Assembly: GCA_964522665.1 (NCBI GenBank)
Contig: CAZFVY010000035.1
Location: 1 to 58,856 of the forward strand
Length of the DNA stretch: 58,856 nucleotides
Source of the DNA: CAZFVY01 sp964522665
GTDB taxonomy: Bacteria > Verrucomicrobiota > Verrucomicrobiia > Limisphaerales > CAZFVY01
Direction of reading: 5' to 3'
How positions within the stretch are numbered: position 1 is the stretch's first letter; every line of letters starts with the position of its first letter. The notes under the pieces are model-generated. The model had not been told where the DNA came from. It was given only the letters and a program-made list of their open reading frames with translations, and did not search any database. This document shows positions 27,208-35,221 of the stretch, in pieces. A program made the translations under genes and the position numbers.

Positions 27208-27241
27208 CAGCGGGAAACGGCGACACTACCCAGGAGGAGTT

Positions 27242-27907
27242 ATGAATATACCGTTTAGAAATCGCACCGAGGCGGGCCGTTTCCTGGCCCGCAAGTTGAT
27301 GAAGTACGCCGGCCACGGGAATGTGCTCGTGCTGGCGCTACCGCGGGGCGGGGCGCCAGTCGCGTTTGAGGTCGCATCGGCGCTGGGCGCGCCGCTCGAC
27401 GTACTGGTGGTCCGCAAGCTGGGCGTCCCTGGGCGCGAAGAGTTGGCCATGGGCGCGATCGCGTCCGGCGGCGTTCGCGTCATCAATCATCCCGTGGTCG
27501 AGGCGATGGGGATTCCGGATCGCGTGATCGACGCCGTGGAGGCCCGGGAGCGGCGAGAATTGGATCGGCGGGAAAAGGCCTACCGCGGAAACCGTCCATT
27601 TCCTGACGTGGAAGGACAAACGGTCATCCTGGTGGACGACGGAGTCGCGACCGGCTCGACGGCGCTCGCGGCGATCGGCGCGTTGCGACAACTCGGAGCG
27701 CAACGAATCGTGATGGCCGCGCCGACCGTCGCGCGTTCGACTTACGGCCAACTGATCCGGGCCGTGGATGATTTTGCGGCGGTGATTGTTCCGGAGGAAT
27801 TCTTCGGCGTCGGCGAATGGTATGAAGATTTCTCGCAGACGACCGACGAGGAAGTGCGGACATTTCTGGAGCAGGCCGAAGAGCGAAATCACCCGGTCGC
27901 AGCGTGA
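27242..27907 (+). CDS. Phosphoribosyltransferase-like protein
   Basis: The protein has 221 residues from ATG 27242, which follows an excellent AGGAGGAGT ribosome site at 27232-27240; the longer frame to 27089 overlaps the hydrolase and is rejected. The type I PRTase fold shows LALPRGGAPVAFEVA near the start and the PRPP loop VILVDDGVATGSTALAA, with two Asp followed by Ala-Thr-Gly. Members of this group are often next to, or fused with, dienelactone hydrolases and are linked to stress or dormancy regulons in other bacteria; their base substrate is not known. It probably forms an operon with the hydrolase. Confidence 0.88.
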   Translation: MNIPFRNRTEAGRFLARKLMKYAGHGNVLVLALPRGGAPVAFEVASALGAPLDVLVVRKLGVPGREELAMGAIASGGVRVINHPVVEAMGIPDRVIDAVEARERRELDRREKAYRGNRPFPDVEGQTVILVDDGVATGSTALAAIGALRQLGAQRIVMAAPTVARSTYGQLIRAVDDFAAVIVPEEFFGVGEWYEDFSQTTDEEVRTFLEQAEERNHPVAA

Positions 27908-28075
27908 ACGCGGTCACCGCGGCGATGGGCCGAGGCGCCAATCGGTCCGACGGCATCGCGGAGGAACCATGATTCGGCGTTCGCCGAGATGAGTGGCGAG
28001 CGCGCCGCGGACGACCGGGGAGGCGCCACCGAGCGGATTGTGATAGCTTGTGAAAGAGAGAATAATGGTGAGCGC

Positions 28076-28804
28076 GTGAAGTCATCCTGGAAAATTGCGA
28101 CGATCGCGGGTTTTAATTTGTTGCCGGCTTTCCCGATGGATGGCGGACGAGTATTGCGCGCGTGGCTGGCGATGCGGATGAACTACCTCCAAGCCACGCG
28201 GATCGCGGGCGGAATCGGTCAAGCGATGGCCTGGGTTCTGGGGTTTATCGGCTTGATGACGAACCCAATTCTGGTTTTCGTGGCTTTATTCATTTGGATC
28301 GGCGCCGAGCAGGAGGTCGCGGGCGCGCAGGCCGATTGGGCGCTGACCGGCGTGCCCGTTGAACGGGTGATGATCAGAGAATTCCACACTTTGGCGCCGG
28401 ACGACCACCTGGCGCGCGCCGTCGATTATGCGCTGTCGGGCTATCAGCACGACTTTCCGGTGGTTGACGGCGGCCGGCCGATCGGGGCGCTGACGCGGAG
28501 CGATTTGTTGACCGGCCTGTCCCGCGAAGGCGAGGAAGCGTTGGTCCGGGCGTACATGCAGTCGCGCTACTGCGCCGCGGAATCGACCGAGAGTCTCGAG
28601 GTGATGCTGCGACGGCTGCAAGAGGCTGGCGCCCGGACTCTGCTGGTCGAGCGGAACGGTGAACTGGTGGGAATCTTGAACGCGGAGAACCTTGGGGAGT
28701 ACCTGATGTTTCAGGCGGCGCTGGAACGGTCTCAGTCACGGCAGCCACCCACTCGGGGTGTGATGCCGCCGAAGTTGGCCACGGCGGCGGCCCCGGCTAA
28801 ATGA
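28076..28804 (+). pseudogene. C-terminal fragment of a site-2 protease (M50) with two CBS domains; zinc HExxH motif missing
   Basis: The frame is open from 27989 (271 residues), but the first ~29 codons look random, and a GTG at 28076 is a sensible start (242 residues). The protein begins inside the protease: GFNLLPAFPMDGGRVLRAW is the second conserved M50 motif with its zinc-binding Asp, followed by two membrane helices (about 40-75 of the short form) and two CBS domains (DYALSGYQHDFPVVDGG..., then LEVMLRRLQEAGARTLLV). The usual N-terminal half with HExxH is absent from all three upstream frames back to the PRTase stop. It may be a remnant, or a non-proteolytic CBS membrane sensor. Confidence 0.75.
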
Positions 28805-29017
28805 CGGAATCTCCGCCCACGTTGGGACTCTAATCGTAACGATAATGAAGCGTGACAGTCTCGCGCGGTTGGACTACATTATCGCAGTCGGCATGAAAGC
28901 TGCGTTCGCACTCGCGGCCTGAGGTTCACCACGCCCAAGCTGATTCCGACGCCTCTGTGCGCGAAGAACCACTGCCGCATAAAACCACGAGATGATCGCA
29001 GCGCCGAAATTGACTCC

Positions 29018-29548
29018 ATGAAAAAGAAAGAACCAGTTGTGAAAAAAACGACAGTCCGCCAACCCGCCACTCCGCCCCCGCCGGCGCCAGTGGTCAGCGC
29101 GAGCAAAGCGCCGTCGCGGACTTCACCTCCCCCGGCTCCGGTGAAAGCCCCTAAACTCGCTCCGGCCCGCAAAACGACCCCCGCGCCGGCACCCGCGCGC
29201 GCGGCGGCCCCCGCCCCCGCTCCCGCTCCCACCCCCGCTCCGACCGCGTTGATCAAAGAACACTTCACCGATTCAGAATTGCGTTCGGTGAGCTTCGCCT
29301 ACTTTAACCCGGCGGCCGGCGAGGTCTTCGTCGTCGGCGCCTTTAACGATTGGGAGCCGCGCGCCACGCCGATGAGCAAGAAGCTCGATGGCCAGTGGAC
29401 GGCGAATATCTTGCTGAAACCAGGTCAATATGAATACCGCTTCGTCGTGGACGGCGCCTGGCAGGACGATCCGATGTCAGGCCGGTACGTTTCAAATCCG
29501 TTCGGCGGATTGAACGCCGTTCTCGAGGTGCTCGCAATCGACGCCTAA
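29018..29548 (+). CDS. Glycogen-binding (CBM48/isoamylase early set) domain protein with Ala-Pro-Lys-rich N-terminus
   Basis: The protein has 176 residues. The first ~75 are Lys-, Pro- and Ala-rich and low complexity, probably a flexible, basic tail. From about 80 comes the early-set domain: VSFAYFNPAAGEVFVVGAFNDWEPRATPM, then GQWTANILLKPGQYEYRFVVDGAWQDDP, the classic AMPK-beta/isoamylase N-terminal pattern that binds alpha-glucans. No catalytic domain is attached. Such stand-alone proteins may target glycogen or act as adaptors. ATG at 29018 begins MKKKEPVVKK. Confidence 0.88.
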   Translation: MKKKEPVVKKTTVRQPATPPPPAPVVSASKAPSRTSPPPAPVKAPKLAPARKTTPAPAPARAAAPAPAPAPTPAPTALIKEHFTDSELRSVSFAYFNPAAGEVFVVGAFNDWEPRATPMSKKLDGQWTANILLKPGQYEYRFVVDGAWQDDPMSGRYVSNPFGGLNAVLEVLAIDA

Positions 29549-29575
29549 GGCGTCGGCGCGCGTCGAGATTCTAGC

Positions 29576-29608
29576 ACCCAGGCGGCTCGCGGGATCCAGC
29601 CGCCGGGT
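29576..29608. terminator. Hairpin between convergent genes
   Basis: ACCC-A-GGCGGCT, a 10-nt loop, then AGCCGCC-GGGT gives an 11-bp stem with one bulged base. It lies exactly in the 59-bp gap between convergent genes and its last base touches the stop of the serine hydrolase. There is no T-run on either side, so it would be a weak or factor-assisted bidirectional terminator. Confidence 0.45.
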
Positions 29609-31053
29609 CACTCGGGGCGCGGCTCCAGGCTGACGATGCGGTTCATCGCATCGAGCTTGAAGGTCCAGATGACCGTGCCGCGGTCAAATTTAGCGCGGTA
29701 ACGCAGATCGCGATTGGGGGCGTCGGTCGCCTCCTCGATCAACGTGAACGAGCGCAACTCTCCGAGGCGCCCGAGGAAGCGTGGCCCGGTTTGTTCAAGG
29801 AACGGGATTAGCTTCGCTTGAACGTCGGGGTTGATGACGGCGGGATCTACTTTGCCCTGCGCCGCCGCTTTCAGGACGCCGGCCAGGGCCTGGGTAAGCT
29901 TGGGATCATCGGCGATGCCGGACTTGTCTTCGTCGGACAATTCCGGCAGCACGAAACCGGCGATATGCCGCGCCAGTTGGAGAGCGTTGGCCCCGCGAAG
30001 GTTCGCGAGGACAACAACGGCCAAATGATCGTCCGGATAATTCAGAAACGCGGCGTTGAAGCCGATTCCGCCCCCCTGATGTCCCGCCAGGCGATGACGG
30101 TGGTCGGTGTCGAGTTCATTGCCCAGCCCATACGGCGCGTTCTCGCCAGTCGCCAGTCGCGCGGGCGCCAGCATCGCTTGCAGCGAGGCGTGTCCGAGCA
30201 AACTCTCGTTTTCGAGGCTTTGCGCCCATTTTGCCAAGTCGGCGGCGGTCGAGACGACGGCGCCCGCCGCCCATTTCTGCGACGGGCTGACATACTCGTC
30301 GTTCAGGAGGACGCCGTTCCAGATGTAGCCGGCGGCGCGATTTGAAATCAGGTCGCGCGGGTTGCCGACTTTGGTTGAGGTCATGTTGAGCGGCTGGAAG
30401 ATGCGCTGGGATAGAAAGTTGGCGTACGATTCCCCGCTCACCTTTTCAATTACCAATCCAAGCAGGAAGTACCCGGAGTTGCTGTATTTCCATTTCGTCC
30501 CCGGGACAAACTCCAGCGGCAACTGAAAAACGGGTTTGAGCAGTTCGCCGGGGGAGCGCTCAAGCCGGATATTTTCCTTCCATCCCGCGGCGTGAATGTA
30601 GTCGGGCGCCCCCGCGGTGTGATTCAGCAGTTGGAGGATCGTGACGGGACTCCAAGCCTTGGGCAGGTCCGGAATGAACTCCGAAACGGGTTGATCAAGC
30701 GACAGTTTTTGTTGTTCAGCCAGGAGCATGATGGCGGTCGCGGTAAATTGTTTGGTTACCGAGAGAATCTCGAAGACGGCGCTCTCGGTCGCGGGGACGC
30801 TCAATTCTACATTGGCCAATCCATAGCCTTTGGCCAGAAGGAGTTTGCCTTGCCGCAGCACGGCGACGGACACCCCTGGAATGTGTTGCGCCTTCAGTTG
30901 GGTCTCAAGGTACGCGGTGATTCTTGGTTCCAGTGCGACCGATTCGGCGAACGTGCCACGTCCGAAAACGGCGAGCGCGACCGGCAGAAGGCGGACGGAC
31001 CAGTGAACGAACCTCCGGCCGTTCCGGTTAACATAATTGCAGCTTTGTATCAT
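29608..31053 (-). CDS. Serine hydrolase of the beta-lactamase/class C (PBP4*-like) family
   Basis: The protein has 481 residues with an N-terminal signal peptide (about 13-37). Catalytic motifs: S98-V-T-K101 (SxxK), Y190-S-N (YxN), and H325-Q-G-G in place of the KTG triad, as is common in esterase- or peptidase-type members. A C-terminal domain of about 100 residues (380-481) follows the catalytic part. True beta-lactamase activity is not implied. The upstream region has a promoter with a consensus -35 box and two copies of a dyad resembling BlaI/MecI operators, suggesting induction through a BlaI-like repressor encoded elsewhere. Confidence 0.9.
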   Translation of the reverse strand: MIQSCNYVNRNGRRFVHWSVRLLPVALAVFGRGTFAESVALEPRITAYLETQLKAQHIPGVSVAVLRQGKLLLAKGYGLANVELSVPATESAVFEILSVTKQFTATAIMLLAEQQKLSLDQPVSEFIPDLPKAWSPVTILQLLNHTAGAPDYIHAAGWKENIRLERSPGELLKPVFQLPLEFVPGTKWKYSNSGYFLLGLVIEKVSGESYANFLSQRIFQPLNMTSTKVGNPRDLISNRAAGYIWNGVLLNDEYVSPSQKWAAGAVVSTAADLAKWAQSLENESLLGHASLQAMLAPARLATGENAPYGLGNELDTDHRHRLAGHQGGGIGFNAAFLNYPDDHLAVVVLANLRGANALQLARHIAGFVLPELSDEDKSGIADDPKLTQALAGVLKAAAQGKVDPAVINPDVQAKLIPFLEQTGPRFLGRLGELRSFTLIEEATDAPNRDLRYRAKFDRGTVIWTFKLDAMNRIVSLEPRPE

Positions 31054-31057
31054 AAAG
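31043..31057. promoter_or_regulatory. Second copy of the BlaI-like operator, over the start codon
   Basis: CTTTGTATCATAAAG matches 12 of 15 positions of the upstream perfect dyad at 31108-31122. It spans the ATG of the serine hydrolase (31051-31053). Paired operators are typical of BlaI/MecI-controlled genes. Confidence 0.5.
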
Positions 31058-31106
31058 TTTGTTTAGTTCCACACCCGTGCTGATGATTACCGCAGTGTTG
31101 ATAACG

Positions 31107-31123
31107 ACTTTGTAGAACAAAGT
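31107..31123. promoter_or_regulatory. Perfect dyad overlapping the -10 region: BlaI/MecI-like operator
   Basis: ACTTTG-TAGAA-CAAAGT is a perfect 6-bp inverted repeat with a 5-bp spacer. It overlaps the candidate -10 box, so a bound repressor would block RNA polymerase. The form resembles the short dyads with TGTA/TACA cores bound by BlaI and MecI, although the exact consensus differs. Confidence 0.6.
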
Positions 31124-31136
31124 AGATAACTGTCAA
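31109..31136 (-). promoter_or_regulatory. Candidate sigma-70 promoter of the serine hydrolase gene
   Basis: On the minus strand TTGACA (31136-31131, perfect -35) is followed after 16 bp by TACAAA (31114-31109, 4 of 6 matches to -10). It lies 56 bp upstream of the start codon in an unusually AT-rich stretch. Confidence 0.6.
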
Positions 31137-31255
31137 TTATTTTTTGCGAGATCTGAGCGGAATCGAGGCGCGTGAGAGCGGAGTGAGGCTGGTCAGGATT
31201 CAAACTTAAGGTTCAAGGCAGCGATCGACTCCACCCACGCGGAAGCCAGTGACGC

Positions 31256-31669
31256 TTATCGTGACTTGGCCGGTGTAGTCGAGGGTTTCTTGTTTTTCGG
31301 GTCTAATTCGGGATCCAGATGGAAGACGTGTAAGAAACGGTGATAAACCGGCGCGATCACGATCCCGACGATCGCGACGAAGGCGACGCCGCTAAAGAGG
31401 GCGTAGAACGAGGCGAAGAGCTTGCCGGTGGTCGTCTTCAGTTCGGCGACCGGCCCCATGCCGGACAAGATCATGGAGGCGTTGAGCAGCGCGTCCAACC
31501 ACGACAACCGTTCGAGGTAGTGATAGCCGCACATCCCGAGTCCCAAGGCGACGAAAACGAGGGCGAGCGCGACGGCGCAATGCCGGACAATCCGCTGGTA
31601 GAAACCACGTCTCGGCAGCAACGATTGGCGTCGATTTTCGTACATAACGAGCGAGGCCGCTCGCGCCAT
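31256..31669 (-). CDS. Small two-helix membrane protein resembling a potassium-channel pore module
   Basis: The protein has 137 residues (ATG 31669; ATG 31645 also possible). Layout: a basic N-terminus, TM1 at about 30-48, a short re-entrant-like segment (WLDALLNASMILSGMGPV, about 57-74), TM2 at about 84-107, and a Lys/Pro-rich tail. This is the order of a 2-TM ion channel (helix, pore loop, helix), and KLFASFYALFSGVAFVAIVG resembles the channel inner helix. The selectivity filter TVGYGD is replaced by SGMGPV, so potassium conduction is doubtful. It starts 36 bp after the sdhB stop on the same strand and may be the last gene of the sdh transcript. Confidence 0.72.
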   Translation of the reverse strand: MARAASLVMYENRRQSLLPRRGFYQRIVRHCAVALALVFVALGLGMCGYHYLERLSWLDALLNASMILSGMGPVAELKTTTGKLFASFYALFSGVAFVAIVGIVIAPVYHRFLHVFHLDPELDPKNKKPSTTPAKSR

Positions 31670-31705
31670 CGCGCCGCGGAACGCCGCAACCGACCCTGAC
31701 GCGAA

Positions 31706-32449
31706 CTACTTGGGCCGCAACGCGGACCAGATTTTGCCGAGGGGATCGTAGAACCGGTCCACGACGCGTTCCTTGAGCGGGATGATCGCGTTATCGGTGA
31801 TCGTAATGTGCTCGGGGCAGACCTTGGTGCAGCATTTGGTGATGTTGCAGTAACCGATGCCGTTGGCTTCCTTAAGCTCTTCGAGGCGATCCTCGGTGTC
31901 GAGCGGGTGCATCTCGAGCGCGGCGACGTGAACGAGAAAACGCGGGCCGATGAATTCGCTGTGGAGATGGTGGTCGCGCAGGACATGGCAGACGTCCTGG
32001 CAAAGGAAGCATTCGATGCACTTCCGGAATTCCTGGACGCGGTCAATATCTTCCTGGTCCATCCGCCAGGTGCCGTCCGGGGCGTCAGGTTTGCGCGGCT
32101 TGAACTTCTTGATCTTCTTCTTGACTTCGAAATTCCACGAGACGTCGGTCACGAGATCGCGAATCAGCGGAAACGCCTTGATCGGCTCGATCGTCACCGG
32201 CTTATCGAGGGGCAACGTGTTGAGGCGGGTCATGCACATCAACTTGGGCTGGCCGTTGATTTCGGCGGAGCAGGAGCCGCACTTGCCGGCCTTGCAGTTC
32301 CAGCGGCACGAGAGATCGTTGGCGGAGGTCGCCTGGATTTGATGGACGGCGTCGAGGACCACCATCCCTTCCGAGATTTCGGTAGTGTAGTCCTTATACT
32401 GGCCGCCGGAGGCGTCGCCGCGCCAGATGCGAAAAGTCGCTGAGTTCAT
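31706..32449 (-). CDS. sdhB: Succinate dehydrogenase/fumarate reductase iron-sulfur subunit
   Basis: This subunit carries electrons from SdhA to the membrane subunit. It has 247 residues from ATG 32449, whose A overlaps the sdhA stop (TGATG); a GTG one codon earlier is possible. [2Fe-2S] ligands: Cys48, Cys52, Cys57/Cys60 and Cys72 in the N-terminal plant-ferredoxin-like domain. The [4Fe-4S] and [3Fe-4S] ligands lie in CIECFLCQDVCHV and in GYCNITKCCTKVCPEHI. The length and the insert after the first domain match the group sharing a single large SdhC. Confidence 0.95.
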   Translation of the reverse strand: MNSATFRIWRGDASGGQYKDYTTEISEGMVVLDAVHQIQATSANDLSCRWNCKAGKCGSCSAEINGQPKLMCMTRLNTLPLDKPVTIEPIKAFPLIRDLVTDVSWNFEVKKKIKKFKPRKPDAPDGTWRMDQEDIDRVQEFRKCIECFLCQDVCHVLRDHHLHSEFIGPRFLVHVAALEMHPLDTEDRLEELKEANGIGYCNITKCCTKVCPEHITITDNAIIPLKERVVDRFYDPLGKIWSALRPK

Positions 32450-34263
32450 CACTTCATTTCTTCGATGATTTGTTTCAGTTCCGGCGGCAGCGGCGGCAAC
32501 GGAACGCGCTTGACTCCCATTGAGCCGTCGGGCTGCTTGCTGACGATGATATTAACCTGGCCGAAGGCGGCGTCCTTATTCGGATAATCGTCCCGGAAAT
32601 GGCCACCGCGGCTTTCCTTGCGCTCGATGGCGGAGAGAGAGACGGCTTCTGAAACGGTAAGCAGATTCTTCAGATCGAGGGCGGTGTGCCAACCGTTATT
32701 GTATTCGCGGTTGCCGATGGCGCCGACTTTCTTGGCGCGTTCGTTGAGTTTCTTGATCGCCTCGACGGCGCGGACCATTTCGTCCTCCCGGCGCACGATG
32801 CCGACCAGGTCTTGCATCATGTTTTGGAGGTCGTACTGAACTTGGTATGGTCCCTCGGCGGTGGCGCCGCGATCAAAGGGTTCGAGAGCCCAACGCGCGG
32901 AGGCGTCGATTTGGTCGTTGCCGATGGCGCCGGCTTTATTTGCCTGGGCGTATTTGGCGGCGTATTCGCCCGCCCGTTTGCCGAAGACGAGAAGATCGGA
33001 AAGGGAATTGCCACCGAGGCGATTGGCGCCGTTGATGCCGGCGGCGCATTCGCCGGCGGCGAACAACCCGGGGACGTCGGACATTTGGGTGTCCGCGTCC
33101 ACTCGAATGCCACCCATGACGTAATGGGTCGTCGGGCCGATTTCCATCGGGGTCGTGGTGATGTCAATATCCGCCAGTTGCTTGAACTGGTGATACATGC
33201 TCGGAAGCTTCTTTTTGATGTGCTCGGCCGCATTGGGGATCTTCTGCTTGATCCAGGAAATATCGAGATAGACGCCGCCGTGCGGCGTGCCGCGGCCCTC
33301 TTTGACCTCGCGCACGATGCAGCGGGCGACATGGTCGCGGGTCAGGAGTTCTGGGGGGCGGCGGGCGTTTTTGTCACCCTGCACGTAGCGCCAGCCCTCT
33401 TCTTCGTTATCCGCGGTCTGCGATTTATAATTGTCCGGAATGTCATCAAACATGAACCGCTTGCCGTCCTTGTTCAGAAGCACTCCGCCTTCGCCGCGGA
33501 CGCCTTCCGTTACCAGAATGCCGCGCACGCTCGGAGGCCAGACCATGCCGGTCGGATGGAACTGGATGAATTCCATGTCGATCAGCGTCGCCCCCGCGTG
33601 ATAGGCGAGCGAGTGGCCGTCACCGGTGTATTCCCAGCTATTGCTCGTGATCTTGTAAGCCCGGCCGATGCCGCCGGTGGCCAAAACGACCGCTTTGGCG
33701 CGAAAGACTTTGAAGCGGCCGCGTTCCCGTTCGTAACCGAACGCGCCCACGACGCGATCCCCGTCCTTGAGCAGCGTCAGGACGGTGCATTCCATGTGGA
33801 CGTCGATCCCCTGATGGATCCCGTGATCCTGCAGGGTGCGGATCATTTCCAAGCCGGTGCGGTCGCCGACGTGGGCCAGGCGCGGGTAGCGGTGGCCGCC
33901 GAAATTGCGCTGCAGGATTCGTCCGTCTTTCGTGCGGTCGAAGACGGCGCCCCAGGCTTCGAGTTCACGGACGCGGTCCGGGGCTTCCTTGGCGTGAAGT
34001 TCGGCCATGCGCCAGTTATTGAGATACTGCCCGCCGCGCATGGTGTCCGCAAAATGGACGCGCCAATTGTCGCGTTCATCCACGTTCGCCAGCGCCGCGG
34101 CGATGCCGCCTTCAGCCATGACGGTGTGGGCCTTGCCGAGCAACGATTTGCAGACCAGGCCGACGGTAACCCCAGCGGCCGAAGCTTCGATGGCCGCGCG
34201 CAAGCCAGCGCCGCCGGCGCCGATGACCAGGACGTCGTATTCGTGTGTTTGATATTCCGCCAT
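32449..34263 (-). CDS. sdhA: Succinate dehydrogenase/fumarate reductase flavoprotein subunit
   Basis: This subunit oxidises succinate to fumarate (or the reverse) in complex II. It has 604 residues from ATG 34263 (MAEYQTHEYDVLVIGAGGAG). The 100-residue longer frame overlaps sdhC and is rejected. Rossmann motif GAGGAGLRAAIEA; the covalent FAD attachment His46 lies in KAHTVMAEGG; active-site segments HPTGMVWPP and GEGGVLLNKDG are present. The start codon overlaps the sdhC stop (TAATG), so translation is coupled. Confidence 0.95.
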   Translation of the reverse strand: MAEYQTHEYDVLVIGAGGAGLRAAIEASAAGVTVGLVCKSLLGKAHTVMAEGGIAAALANVDERDNWRVHFADTMRGGQYLNNWRMAELHAKEAPDRVRELEAWGAVFDRTKDGRILQRNFGGHRYPRLAHVGDRTGLEMIRTLQDHGIHQGIDVHMECTVLTLLKDGDRVVGAFGYERERGRFKVFRAKAVVLATGGIGRAYKITSNSWEYTGDGHSLAYHAGATLIDMEFIQFHPTGMVWPPSVRGILVTEGVRGEGGVLLNKDGKRFMFDDIPDNYKSQTADNEEEGWRYVQGDKNARRPPELLTRDHVARCIVREVKEGRGTPHGGVYLDISWIKQKIPNAAEHIKKKLPSMYHQFKQLADIDITTTPMEIGPTTHYVMGGIRVDADTQMSDVPGLFAAGECAAGINGANRLGGNSLSDLLVFGKRAGEYAAKYAQANKAGAIGNDQIDASARWALEPFDRGATAEGPYQVQYDLQNMMQDLVGIVRREDEMVRAVEAIKKLNERAKKVGAIGNREYNNGWHTALDLKNLLTVSEAVSLSAIERKESRGGHFRDDYPNKDAAFGQVNIIVSKQPDGSMGVKRVPLPPLPPELKQIIEEMK

Positions 34264-35063
34264 TAGAAAATTCTCCAATCTGACCAGACGTGCGTCGCGC
34301 ACAACCGAATGTAAAGGTCGGTGAAGCCGACCCAGAAAAGGCTCATCCAAGCCCAGTTCATGTGGCGCCGATTCAGGCAACTGACGCAGTGATAAGCCTG
34401 TTTGCTGCCGGCGTTTTTCGAGAGATGATTGCTGCCGCCGCCGATTAGATGCCGGAACGAATGGCAGCCAAAAGTGTAACCACCGAGCAGCACAACGTTC
34501 ACCGCGAGAACCAGCGTCCCGATCCCCAGCCCGAACGAAACCTTGTGGGTCGCCGGGTCTTCGAACCAAAGCGCCTTCCAGACGTCAAACGCCAGAAACA
34601 GGATGAACACCGCGGCGAGGTAGAAGAAATAACGATGAATATTCTGAATGATGAGCGGAAAGGAATTCTCGCCGCGATACACATTGCGGGGTTCGCCAAC
34701 GGTGCAGGAGATGGGATCGGCCCAGAAGGCCTTGTAATACGCGCCGCGGTAGTAATAGCAGGTGCCGCGGAAGCCGGCGGGAATCCAAAGAATTAGAAAG
34801 GCGGGGGAAAAATGCATCCACGCCGGCCACCAACCGGGCTTGGGGCCGAACCAACTATGCTCGGAGCCAAAGATTTCCGGGGAGTAAAAGGGCGAGAGGT
34901 AAGGGCCGAAGGCGTAATTGGCGCCCTGGAACGCCGCCCAAGTGGAGTAAATGATGAACGCGCTCAACCCGCAAAACACGAGGATGGGCTGCAACCACCA
35001 GGCGTCCGGCCGGGAAGTTTCGCCAAAACGGCGCGCCGGGAGGGAGATTTGTCCTGAAGCCAT
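34263..35063 (-). CDS. sdhC: Succinate dehydrogenase membrane anchor / cytochrome b subunit (single large type)
   Basis: The protein has 266 residues from ATG 35063 (a GTG at 35087 gives 8 more). Five membrane helices are likely (about 28-48, 83-100, 143-163, 185-205, 240-258). Histidines that could bind two b-type haems occur in NIHRYFFYL, HSFRHLIGGG and MHFSPAFL. No separate sdhD is present, which matches the SdhCAB type of Verrucomicrobia, Bacteroidetes and epsilonproteobacteria, where one subunit binds both haems and the quinone. First gene of the operon. Confidence 0.88.
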   Translation of the reverse strand: MASGQISLPARRFGETSRPDAWWLQPILVFCGLSAFIIYSTWAAFQGANYAFGPYLSPFYSPEIFGSEHSWFGPKPGWWPAWMHFSPAFLILWIPAGFRGTCYYYRGAYYKAFWADPISCTVGEPRNVYRGENSFPLIIQNIHRYFFYLAAVFILFLAFDVWKALWFEDPATHKVSFGLGIGTLVLAVNVVLLGGYTFGCHSFRHLIGGGSNHLSKNAGSKQAYHCVSCLNRRHMNWAWMSLFWVGFTDLYIRLCATHVWSDWRIF

Positions 35064-35221
35064 GTCGTTTTTTAGAGAACCAACCACGTCACTAACATCG
35101 GTTCCTTTTTTAGCGGACAGGGCCGTGAAATCAAGAACTGATTCGGGCTGAACCGGTTTCTCACCTACACTCGGATTGGTGGCGGTGGCCGCAAAATCCG
35201 AGGGGCGCTCCGTGCCAACGG

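Noticed and set aside
34264..34569. 100-residue N-terminal extension of SdhA
   Set aside because: It lies over sdhC and is Arg-rich; the ATG at 34263 starts the standard protein and overlaps the sdhC stop.
35071..35106. Possible leader hairpin GAACC...GGTTC before sdhC
   Set aside because: Only a 5-bp stem with an 18-nt loop; too weak to call a riboswitch or attenuator.
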